A stretch of DNA of 10,075 bases from an uncultured Clostridia bacterium (GTDB lineage: Bacteria; Bacillota; Clostridia; Christensenellales; Aristaeellaceae): assembly GCA_946615785.1 (NCBI GenBank), contig CAMOIA010000032.1:1-10075 (forward strand), in the 5' to 3' direction. A program made the position numbers and the translations under genes. Every line of letters starts with the position of its first letter. Position 1 is the stretch's first letter. The notes under the pieces were generated by a model, which was given only the letters and a program-made list of their open reading frames with translations, did not search any database and was not told the origin of the DNA. This document shows positions 1 to 6,106 of this stretch, piece by piece.

Positions 1-891
1 TTTGGCGGAAAGGAACCGACGGTCGAGGCGGAACTGATCGAAGCGCTTCTGACCCTGCTGAAGGAACTGGGGCTTGAAAACCTGTCCGTACACATCAATT
101 CCATCGGCTGCCCGAACTGCCGCGCGAAATACCACGAGGCGCTAAGAAACTACCTCGGCGAGCGGATCGGGGATATGTGCAAAAGCTGTCAGGAACGGTT
201 TGAAAAGAATCCGCTTCGCATTCTTGACTGCAAGGAAGAGGGCTGCAAAAAAATCACGGCCCAGGCGCCGAGCATCCTGGATTATCTCTGTGACGACTGC
301 CGCGGCCATTTTGAGCGGCTCAAGGCGCTGCTGGATCTTCGCGCGATCCCCTATCAGGTGGATCCGCACATCGTTCGCGGGCTGGATTATTACACCAAGA
401 CCGTGTTTGAAATCATCATGCAGTCCGGCAGGGAAGGGCTTGCGCTGTGCGGCGGCGGCCGGTACGACGGCCTCGTCGGCCAGCTTGGCGGCCCGGAGAC
501 GCCCGCGGCGGGCTTTGGCATCGGGCTTGAGCGGGTGCTGATCGAACTGAGAAGCAAGGACCTGCTTCCGCCCCCGCCCTCTGTGATCGACGTGTTCTGC
601 GCTGCGCTGACGGACGACGACCGCGCCCTGGCCTACGCCATTACGCAGGACCTGCGGCAGGCGGGCATCAAGGCGGACTGCGATCACGCGGCCCGCAGCC
701 TGAAGGCGCAGTTTAAATACGCCGGCAAGCTGGCCCGCTGGACGGTGATCGCGGGCGGCGAGGAACGTGAGCGCGGCAACGTGCGCGTGCGCGACATGCA
801 GACCCGGGAGGAATGGGAATGCGCCATCGCAGACACGGCTGCGGACATCGCAAAACGCCTGCCGGCTTCGGCAGCTGAAGGAAAGGAATGA
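1..891 (+). CDS. hisS: Histidyl-tRNA synthetase, C-terminal 296 residues (5' end outside window)
   Basis: Histidine-tRNA ligase charges tRNA-His with histidine in the cytoplasm; it is a class II homodimer. The frame is open from base 1, so the start and roughly the first 120-130 residues are missing (the family is usually about 420 residues). Numbering from the first visible codon, the histidine-specific signature VRGLDYYTKTVFE is at 125-137, a glycine-rich active-site stretch GGGRYDGLV at 151-159, and class II motif 3 (GFGIGLER) at 171-178. The last 100 residues are the anticodon-binding domain, with SLKAQFKYAGKLA at 233-245. Between the catalytic motifs, four cysteine pairs (37/40, 60/63, 77/82, 97/100) suggest a metal-binding insertion; I recall similar cysteines in clostridial HisRS. 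The gene ends 6 bases before the aspS start, so the two are almost certainly one operon. The family call is very secure. Confidence 0.97.
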   Translation, partial: FGGKEPTVEAELIEALLTLLKELGLENLSVHINSIGCPNCRAKYHEALRNYLGERIGDMCKSCQERFEKNPLRILDCKEEGCKKITAQAPSILDYLCDDCRGHFERLKALLDLRAIPYQVDPHIVRGLDYYTKTVFEIIMQSGREGLALCGGGRYDGLVGQLGGPETPAAGFGIGLERVLIELRSKDLLPPPPSVIDVFCAALTDDDRALAYAITQDLRQAGIKADCDHAARSLKAQFKYAGKLARWTVIAGGEERERGNVRVRDMQTREEWECAIADTAADIAKRLPASAAEGKE

Positions 892-897
892 CCGACC

Positions 898-2187
898 ATG
901 AAAAGAAGCATGATCAGCAACGTAAAAATCGGTGAAATGAACCGTATTCAGGGCTTTGTGGAAAACCTGCGCAACAAGCGCACCATGGCGTTCCTCGTGA
1001 TCCGCGACGCCTCCGGCTCCATGCAGGTGACGGTGGAGAAGGGGAAGAACGAGGCGCTGGACGCGGCGGTGGACCAGCTGACGGTCGAGAGCGTTGTGAC
1101 CGTGGAAGGCCAGGCGGTCGCGAACGAATACGTAAAGCTTGGCGGGGTTGAAATCCTGCCCGAGAGCATCCGGATCGAATCGCTCGCAGAGCCCCTGCCC
1201 ATCACCAAGGACGCCGCGATCGATTCCCGCCTGGATTACCGCTGGATCGATCTGCGCAGCCCGAAAAACCTGCTCATCTTCAAAACACAGACCGCCCTGG
1301 TCGCGGCACTGCGCGAATACCTGCTTTCGCAGGACTACCTTGAGATTCACACGCCCAAGCTCATCGGCGCGGCGAGCGAATCCGGCGCGGATGTGTTCGA
1401 GCTGAAGTATTTCGACCGCAAGGCGTATCTTTCCCAGAGCCCCCAGTTCTATAAGCAGATGGCCATGGCGGCGGGCTTTGACCGCATTTTCGAGGTCGGT
1501 CCGGTCTTCCGCGCCGAAAAGTCCTACACCAACAAGCACGCGACGGAATTCACCGGCTTTGACGTGGAGCTGAGCTATATCGATTCGTTCCGGGACGTGA
1601 TGGACGAGGAAGCCAGGCTTCTGCAGTACGCCCTTCAGAAAGTAAGCGACAAATACGGCGAGGAAATCAAACGGCTGTACGATAAGCCCGTCGTCGTGCC
1701 CACGCTGCCCTTCCCGGTCATGAAGCTTCAGGACGTGTACGCGGAGCTTGAAAAGCGCTACGGCTATACCTGCGAGGAGAGCGAAAAGAACGATCTGACC
1801 ACCGAGGCGGAGCATCTGTGCGCGAAGCTGAGCATGGACATGTTCGGTCACGAATTCCTGTTCGTCACCGATTACGGTCCCGAAAAGCGCGCGTTTTATC
1901 ACATGCGGGACGAAAACGGCAATCCCCTTGGCTATGACCTCATCTGGCGCGGCACGGAAATCACCACCGGCGCGCAGCGTGAGCACCGGTATGAGCCGCT
2001 GCGCAGACAGGCGGATGAAAAGGGCCTTGGCGAGGACGTGAAGTTCTACATGGATTTCTTCCGCTACGGCTGCCCGCCCCACGGCGGCTTCGGCCTTGGC
2101 GTGGACAGGCTGACCATGCTGATCTTCGGCCTTTCCATCAAGGAGGCCGAATTCATCTTCCGCGGCCCGAACCGCGTGACCCCGTAA
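898..2187 (+). CDS. aspS: Archaeal-type aspartyl-tRNA synthetase, likely able to act on tRNA-Asn
   Basis: This 429-residue class II synthetase attaches aspartate to tRNA-Asp and/or tRNA-Asn. Residues 1-100 are an OB-fold anticodon-binding domain (IQGFVENLRNKRTM at 17-30; FLVIRDASGSMQVTV at 32-46). The catalytic core follows, with TPKLIGAASESGADVF at 152-167, LSQSPQFYKQMAMAAG at 178-193, motif 2 (FRAEKSYTNKHATEF, arginine 205) at 204-218, GTEITTGAQREHRYE at 352-366, and motif 3 (PPHGGFGLGVDRLTM) at 393-407. Length and motifs match the archaeal/eukaryotic-type AspRS, which lacks the roughly 150-residue GAD insertion of the usual bacterial enzyme. Bacterial members of this group include non-discriminating or tRNA-Asn-specific forms that work with the amidotransferase GatCAB; which applies here cannot be read from the sequence. 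The start at 898 is supported by GGAAAGGA about 11 bases upstream and by the hisS stop at 889-891. AsnRS was considered, but the motif 2 region reads as AspRS. Confidence 0.95.
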   Translation: MKRSMISNVKIGEMNRIQGFVENLRNKRTMAFLVIRDASGSMQVTVEKGKNEALDAAVDQLTVESVVTVEGQAVANEYVKLGGVEILPESIRIESLAEPLPITKDAAIDSRLDYRWIDLRSPKNLLIFKTQTALVAALREYLLSQDYLEIHTPKLIGAASESGADVFELKYFDRKAYLSQSPQFYKQMAMAAGFDRIFEVGPVFRAEKSYTNKHATEFTGFDVELSYIDSFRDVMDEEARLLQYALQKVSDKYGEEIKRLYDKPVVVPTLPFPVMKLQDVYAELEKRYGYTCEESEKNDLTTEAEHLCAKLSMDMFGHEFLFVTDYGPEKRAFYHMRDENGNPLGYDLIWRGTEITTGAQREHRYEPLRRQADEKGLGEDVKFYMDFFRYGCPPHGGFGLGVDRLTMLIFGLSIKEAEFIFRGPNRVTP

Positions 2188-2205
2188 GCGACAGACCAAT
2201 AAACA

Positions 2206-2237
2206 ACCGGCCTCGATGTTTCGGGGCCGGTCTTTTT
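2206..2237 (+). terminator. Terminator after hisS-aspS, probably bidirectional
   Basis: An 11-bp stem (2206-2216 with 2221-2231, one G-T pair) closes a 4-base loop and is followed by five T at 2233-2237. It lies 18 bases after the aspS stop. Read on the minus strand, the same stem is followed by the weaker run TGTTTATT (2205 down to 2198), so it may also end the convergent eutH transcript. Confidence 0.9.
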
Positions 2238-2293
2238 AACAGGACGGAAAAACAGACTGAAAACGCGTTTCACGCTGGTTCCGGCTGATTCGG

Positions 2294-3361
2294 TTATGCC
2301 TCTTTCCGCGTCATCCACAGCGCGAAAGCCGCGCCGACGATGCCGCCAAGGAGCTTGGTCACGATCAGGGGAATGCCCAGCTCCGGCGCGCAGTCCATGG
2401 TGAAGGCGAAATGCGCCGTCAGACAGGAACCGGTGCACACGGCGAAGGCGGAGACCACGATCTGCGCCCGGCTGCTCATGCCCGGAATGGCCGTGAGGCC
2501 GGGGGTCGCGTTCATATAAAACAGCAGCATGCCCATCACGCCCTCCGCACCGATGCCGATGCGCTTTCCGAGGGCGGTCATGGGCTTTTTCAGTGCCCAT
2601 TCGAGGATCTTTGCGAAGGGGAGACTGCCGAGCATGGTGACGCCGATAGAGGAAATGATGCCCATGGCTTCCTCCACGGGCATAAGATCCTTCAGAACCA
2701 CGATGCCGCTCAGGTACTGAAAGGCAGCAAGGGCAAGCCCGAAGGTGGTGAGCCATTTGAGGAAGAGCGCGAAGCATGAAAAAGCCTTCATCATGGCGGC
2801 GGGGAATTTGAAGAGCAGGAACATCATCAGCGCCGAAAGCAGGGCCACCGGCACGTCCAGCCACAGGGCTGTGAGCAGGGGAAAGCCGCAGATGAGCGCG
2901 CCCGCAAAGATGGCGACGGGAATGGAGATAAAGCCGTAGAGAATGCCGCGGGAGAAATTGGCGCGGATCGGATCGGAAAACATGCCCATGCCCACCGGGA
3001 TCGTGAAGCAGAGCGTGCAGCCCAGCATGGAGGCGGCGATGATGCCGGCAAAACGCCCCACGGCGTCGTTTTCCGCAAGCCGGGTCGCCATCTGATAGCC
3101 GCCCATGTCGATGGAAAGGATGCTGCCGAACATGGCGGGATCCTGCCCGACGAGGCGGTAAAGGGGACGGATCACCGTGCCGAGGAGATTGCTCAGCACC
3201 GGCGCGAAGCAGATGATGCCGGTCATGGAAAGCGCGATGGGGCCAAGGATCATGAAGCCCTCCTCGAAGCTTTTGCCAAGACCGGTTTTGTTGCCGAGAA
3301 TCCTGTCCAGACCGCCGAGCAGGGCGCACACGCCCATCACGGTCATGATGATTTTTACCAT
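2294..3361 (-). CDS. eutH: EutH-family ethanolamine transporter (stand-alone)
   Basis: This 355-residue inner-membrane protein is a homologue of EutH, which carries ethanolamine into the cell for the EutBC lyase pathway. Recognisable family blocks are FEEGFMILGPIALSMTGI at 32-49, CFAPVLSNLLGTVIRPLY at 51-68, DPAMFGSILSIDMGGYQMA at 74-92, FTIPVGMGMFSDPIR at 119-133, and KLLGGIVGAAFALWM near the C-terminus. The protein is almost wholly hydrophobic, with about ten likely membrane spans and a first span (3-20) that acts as signal anchor. It is shorter than E. coli EutH (about 408 residues), as I recall for Firmicutes members. The start is set by GGAGGGG six bases upstream (3368-3374 on the minus strand). 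No other eut gene or microcompartment shell gene is in the window, so substrate is assigned by family only. It is convergent with aspS and divergent from the ABC exporter. Confidence 0.9.
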   Translation of the reverse strand: MVKIIMTVMGVCALLGGLDRILGNKTGLGKSFEEGFMILGPIALSMTGIICFAPVLSNLLGTVIRPLYRLVGQDPAMFGSILSIDMGGYQMATRLAENDAVGRFAGIIAASMLGCTLCFTIPVGMGMFSDPIRANFSRGILYGFISIPVAIFAGALICGFPLLTALWLDVPVALLSALMMFLLFKFPAAMMKAFSCFALFLKWLTTFGLALAAFQYLSGIVVLKDLMPVEEAMGIISSIGVTMLGSLPFAKILEWALKKPMTALGKRIGIGAEGVMGMLLFYMNATPGLTAIPGMSSRAQIVVSAFAVCTGSCLTAHFAFTMDCAPELGIPLIVTKLLGGIVGAAFALWMTRKEA

Positions 3362-3393
3362 GAATAACCCCTCCGTGCCTCAATATCGGGCCT

Positions 3394-3422
3394 ATTATAC
3401 GTGCTTTCTTTCCGCAAAACAA
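3394..3422 (-). promoter_or_regulatory. Promoter of eutH
   Basis: Read on the minus strand, TTGTTT (3417-3422) and a perfect TATAAT (3394-3399) are separated by 17 bases, a good SigA-type promoter. Transcription would begin near 3387, about 25 bases before the eutH ATG, leaving a short leader that contains only the ribosome binding site. Confidence 0.8.
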
Positions 3423-3475
3423 GCTTCGTTTGCGACAAATGAGCATTACTGGCGCTGATTTTGAGCAGGGGACCC

Positions 3476-3504
3476 TTGCCGGGTCCGGCACCGCGTGGTA
3501 CAAT
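3476..3504 (+). promoter_or_regulatory. Promoter of the ABC exporter operon
   Basis: TTGCCG (3476-3481) and TACAAT (3499-3504) are separated by 17 bases. A TG one base upstream of the -10 box (3496-3497) makes it an extended -10. The expected start is near 3511, giving a leader of about 47 bases. The gene's AAAGGAG ribosome binding site is at 3542-3548. Confidence 0.8.
3477..3490. promoter_or_regulatory. 14-bp palindrome over the ABC operon -35 region, possible operator
   Basis: TGCCGG-GT-CCGGCA is a perfect 6-2-6 inverted repeat covering most of the -35 box and the start of the spacer. A protein bound here would be placed to block RNA polymerase. No regulator gene is in the window, so the role is inference; in GC-rich DNA a short palindrome can also occur by chance. 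Confidence 0.4.
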
Positions 3505-3512
3505 GCCCCCAG

Positions 3513-3535
3513 CATCCGGGAAGTGCGTCCGGATG
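3513..3535 (+). repeat. Inverted repeat in the 5' leader of the ABC operon
   Basis: CATCCGG (3513-3519) and CCGGATG (3529-3535) form a perfect 7-bp stem around a 9-base loop. It lies between the predicted transcription start and the ribosome binding site. It could be an mRNA hairpin or a second operator half-site pair; it has no T-run and is not a terminator. Confidence 0.5.
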
Positions 3536-3557
3536 AGACCGAAAGGAGATAAACGGT

Positions 3558-4298
3558 ATGATCGAATTGATCGATGTGACCAAAGAATACGGTAAATCCG
3601 GCGTCAGGGCTGTGGATCAGCTGACCATGAAGGTGGAAAAGGGCGAACTGTTCGGCTTTATCGGACCGAACGGCGCCGGCAAAACCACCACCATCAAAAT
3701 GCTGACGGGTATTCTCATCCCCACCTCGGGCACGGTGCTGCTGGACGGCGTGGACATCGTCAGGGATCCCATAAATGCCAAGAAGATGATCGGCTTTGTT
3801 CCGGACGGCGCGGATCTGTTCGACAGGCTCACCGGCCTTGAGTACCTCAACTTTATGGCGGACATCTACGGCGTTTCCGCGGAACAGAGGAAACAGAAGA
3901 TGGACGAATACCTGCAGCTCTTCGAACTGACGGACGCGGTCGGAAACCGCATCGCGAGCTATTCCAAGGGCATGCGGCAGAAGCTGGCTACGATCGGCGC
4001 GCTCCTGCACGATCCGACCATCTGGATCATGGACGAGCCGATGATGGGCTTGGACCCCAAGGCCGCCTTCCTGCTGAAGGAAGAAATGAAGCGGCAGTGC
4101 GCACAGGGAAAGACCGTGTTTTTCTCCACCCACGTGCTGGACGTCGCGGAAAAGCTGTGCACAAGGATCGCCATGATCAACCACGGCAAGCTGGTCGCGG
4201 AAGGCACGCTGGAGGAACTCAAGAGTGCCGAGCACGCGGCGAACCTGGAGCAGATTTTCCTGGAGCTGACGGAAACGGAAGGGGCTGAGGAAGAATGA
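3558..4298 (+). CDS. ABC exporter ATP-binding protein
   Basis: This 246-residue cytoplasmic ATPase powers the membrane protein encoded next to it. Walker A is GPNGAGKTT at 36-44, the signature is the variant YSKGMRQK at 135-142 (in place of LSGGQ), Walker B with catalytic glutamate is IWIMDEP at 155-161, the D-loop is MGLDP at 162-166, and the switch histidine is H192 in STHVLD. The usual Q-loop glutamine is replaced in FVPDGADLF (80-88), as is common in the BcrA/CcmA-like exporter subgroup. The C-terminus ends in an acidic tail (TETEGAEEE). The start is supported by AAAGGAG at 3542-3548. Its stop overlaps the permease start by 4 bases (ATGA), a sign of translational coupling. The family includes peptide-antibiotic, sodium and heme exporters; the substrate here cannot be assigned. 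Confidence 0.95.
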   Translation: MIELIDVTKEYGKSGVRAVDQLTMKVEKGELFGFIGPNGAGKTTTIKMLTGILIPTSGTVLLDGVDIVRDPINAKKMIGFVPDGADLFDRLTGLEYLNFMADIYGVSAEQRKQKMDEYLQLFELTDAVGNRIASYSKGMRQKLATIGALLHDPTIWIMDEPMMGLDPKAAFLLKEEMKRQCAQGKTVFFSTHVLDVAEKLCTRIAMINHGKLVAEGTLEELKSAEHAANLEQIFLELTETEGAEEE

Positions 4299-5959
4299 AG
4301 GCATTCCTCGCACTTTTGAAGCTGGAGCTGAGCGGATGGAAAGCCGCCTTTTCCATGAACGCCGGCAAAAACCAGAAGCAGGGGAAAAAGATTTCCCGCG
4401 CCATCTGGATGGGGCTGCTGCTCGTCTTTGTCGCGGTATACATGGTGTACATTGAATGGACGGTCATGGATTTCCTGATTTCCGTCCAGGCCGGGGAAGT
4501 CCTCCTGAAGCTGTTGGTTGGCCTGAGCATGCTGATGACCCTCTTCCTTGGCATTTTCCAGGTCATGAGCTCGCTCTATCTGTCCCGAGATATGGCCATC
4601 CTGTCCTATCTGCCGGTGGATGAAAAGCGCATTTACGCCGCACGGCTGTGCGGACAGTGGGTCGAAGAGGTCCTGATCAGCGCCCTGTTTATCATTCCCG
4701 GGACCGTCGTATACATGGTCAGGACATCCTTCTCCGCGTCGCTGCTTTTGAGGAGCGTTGCGGTGACGGTGCTCTCGCCCGTGGTGCCGCTCTGCGTTTC
4801 GGCGCTATTTGCCTATCTTCTGACGCACATCGCTTCCTTCTGGAAGCACCGCGAGACCGTCACGACAGCCCTTTCCGTCGTATTCCTGATCGCCTATATC
4901 GCCTTTTCCTATTCCATGGGCGCAATTGGCGGAAGGTCTTCGGATCAGGAAGCCATGGCCAGCGCAGTCATGAGCATCAGACCGGTGCTGGATCGGCTGA
5001 CGGACAGCATTCCGCCCGTGCGTTTTGCGGCCAACGCGCTTGCAAGCGGCGGCATCTCCCTGCTTTGGACACTGCTCATGAGCATCGGCGCGTTCGCGCT
5101 TGTGCTCCTTCTGTGCGGCAGGGGCTATGTGAAAACCGCCGCAAAGGGCCTTGAAACGGCAGTCAGCGGCAAAAAGGTGAAGCTTGACGAGGTGCGCTAC
5201 AGCGAGCAGAGCGCCATGAAAGCGCTCGTCAGGCGGGAAATCGGCGAAATGGTGCACACCCCCACGTATTTCATCAACGGCCTGCTGATCTCCATCGTGA
5301 TGCCGACGCTGATGACGGTATTGATGATGGTCTCCATCGGAGGATCGTTTGAGGGCGGTATCGGCCCGTTCATTGAAATGATTCTGCAGGAAGGCACTTC
5401 CAGGGTCGTGATCGCGGCTTTTGCGACGGCGATGATGGGCCTTATGCTCGGCATGAATTCCGCAGCCTCCACCGCCGTCAGCCGTGAGGGGCGCCGCCAC
5501 GGGCTCATGATGAGCCTGCCTGTGGACGCGAATACCATCGTTAAGAGCAAGCTTTACATGGGCCTGATCTTCGCGCTGATTGGCCTGCCGATTCCCTGCA
5601 TCCTGCTTGGGATCGTGATCCCCGGCTTCTGGCCTTACGCGATTCTGTGCTTCGTCTGGGCGTCGCTGCTCGCCTACTTTGGCACCTGCGTCAGCCTTGC
5701 GATCGACCTTGGCAAGCCCAAGCTTGACTGGATCAACGAAGCGCAGGCCATCAAGCAGAACATGAACCAGCTTTTCGGCCTGCTCATCTACATCGTTGTT
5801 CTCGGCCTGCTCGCAGCCGGAAGCGTCGTTTCCCTGCTGAACGGGATGACGACGACCGTGTACGTGATCGCGCTGACGGGAATCCTGATCGTTTTTGCGC
5901 TTTTGTCAAGGCTCTGGCTGGGCAAACGGATGCCCGCCTACGCTTTGATCGAATCCTGA
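4295..5959 (+). CDS. ABC exporter permease, large, internally repeated
   Basis: This 554-residue polytopic protein is the membrane partner of the preceding ATPase. Roughly 12 hydrophobic spans can be seen, near residues 38-56, 68-95, 124-145, 150-178, 190-210, 252-274, 327-347, 370-392, 420-442, 446-470, 492-515 and 520-545. A basic cytoplasmic N-terminus precedes the first span, and a charged loop (275-325) separates the two halves. Each half carries a similar motif: LSRDMAILSYLPVDEKRIYAA near 96-116 (split here as LSRDMAI and SYLPVDEKRI) and VSREGRRHGLMMSLPVDANT near 395-414, both followed by a membrane span. This suggests a duplicated unit. It resembles the large putative ABC exporter permeases of clostridia; I cannot name the family with certainty or its substrate. 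No adjacent sensor kinase or regulator is present. Confidence 0.85.
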   Translation: MKAFLALLKLELSGWKAAFSMNAGKNQKQGKKISRAIWMGLLLVFVAVYMVYIEWTVMDFLISVQAGEVLLKLLVGLSMLMTLFLGIFQVMSSLYLSRDMAILSYLPVDEKRIYAARLCGQWVEEVLISALFIIPGTVVYMVRTSFSASLLLRSVAVTVLSPVVPLCVSALFAYLLTHIASFWKHRETVTTALSVVFLIAYIAFSYSMGAIGGRSSDQEAMASAVMSIRPVLDRLTDSIPPVRFAANALASGGISLLWTLLMSIGAFALVLLLCGRGYVKTAAKGLETAVSGKKVKLDEVRYSEQSAMKALVRREIGEMVHTPTYFINGLLISIVMPTLMTVLMMVSIGGSFEGGIGPFIEMILQEGTSRVVIAAFATAMMGLMLGMNSAASTAVSREGRRHGLMMSLPVDANTIVKSKLYMGLIFALIGLPIPCILLGIVIPGFWPYAILCFVWASLLAYFGTCVSLAIDLGKPKLDWINEAQAIKQNMNQLFGLLIYIVVLGLLAAGSVVSLLNGMTTTVYVIALTGILIVFALLSRLWLGKRMPAYALIES

Positions 5960-5974
5960 TGGTTCTGTCCCTAT

Positions 5975-6007
5975 GCGCCGCTCTCCAAATCGGGGGGCGG
6001 CGCTTTT
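5975..6007 (+). terminator. Terminator after the ABC exporter operon
   Basis: A 12-bp GC-rich stem (5975-5986 with 5992-6003, two G-T pairs) and a 5-base loop are followed by four T at 6004-6007. It begins 16 bases after the permease stop and separates this operon from the GH4 gene. Confidence 0.88.
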
Positions 6008-6024
6008 CTGCGCCTTTGGCGGGG

Positions 6025-6044
6025 ATGCTTTTTTTCTGAAGCAT
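6025..6044. repeat. Inverted repeat just upstream of the GH4 gene promoter
   Basis: ATGCTT (6025-6030) and AAGCAT (6039-6044) are a perfect 6-bp inverted repeat around an 8-base T-rich centre. It ends two bases before the -35 box. It could be a regulator site for the uronate gene, but it is short and AT-rich and may be chance. Confidence 0.3.
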
Positions 6045-6045
6045 A

Positions 6046-6075
6046 TTGCATTTGACCGCGCCCGGGGTATATGAT
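6046..6075 (+). promoter_or_regulatory. Promoter of the GH4 glycosidase gene
   Basis: TTGCAT (6046-6051) and TATGAT (6070-6075) are 18 bases apart, between the upstream terminator and the gene. Transcription would start near 6082. This places the in-frame ATGs at 6071 and 6074 inside the -10 box and so rules them out as start codons. Confidence 0.65.
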
Positions 6076-6106
6076 GGCAGTATCCTTGTGTAAATGGAGG
6101 CTTTGT

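Noticed and set aside
142..2199. 685-codon open frame on the minus strand across hisS and aspS
   Set aside because: It is exactly antisense to two well-recognised genes, has no family resemblance or promoter, and is the kind of long shadow frame that GC-rich codon use produces.
2238..2293. Small GCGT/ACGC hairpin followed by GTTTTC on the minus strand as a separate eutH terminator
   Set aside because: The stem is only four pairs; the 11-bp hairpin at 2206-2231 is a far better candidate for ending both transcripts.
3362..3557. Riboswitch or T-box in the eutH-ABC intergenic region
   Set aside because: Both predicted leaders are under 50 bases and show no T-box or conserved riboswitch core; only the short dyads reported were seen.
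2064..4313. 749-codon minus-strand frame across the end of aspS, eutH and the ABC ATPase
   Set aside because: It overlaps eutH out of frame on the same strand and crosses three real genes and two promoters; its low-complexity, His/Arg-rich translation is that of a shadow frame.
6071..6106. Earlier ATG codons at 6071 and 6074 for the GH4 gene
   Set aside because: They lie in the predicted -10 box and have no RBS, whereas the ATG at 6107 has GGAGG six bases upstream and gives a normal family N-terminus.
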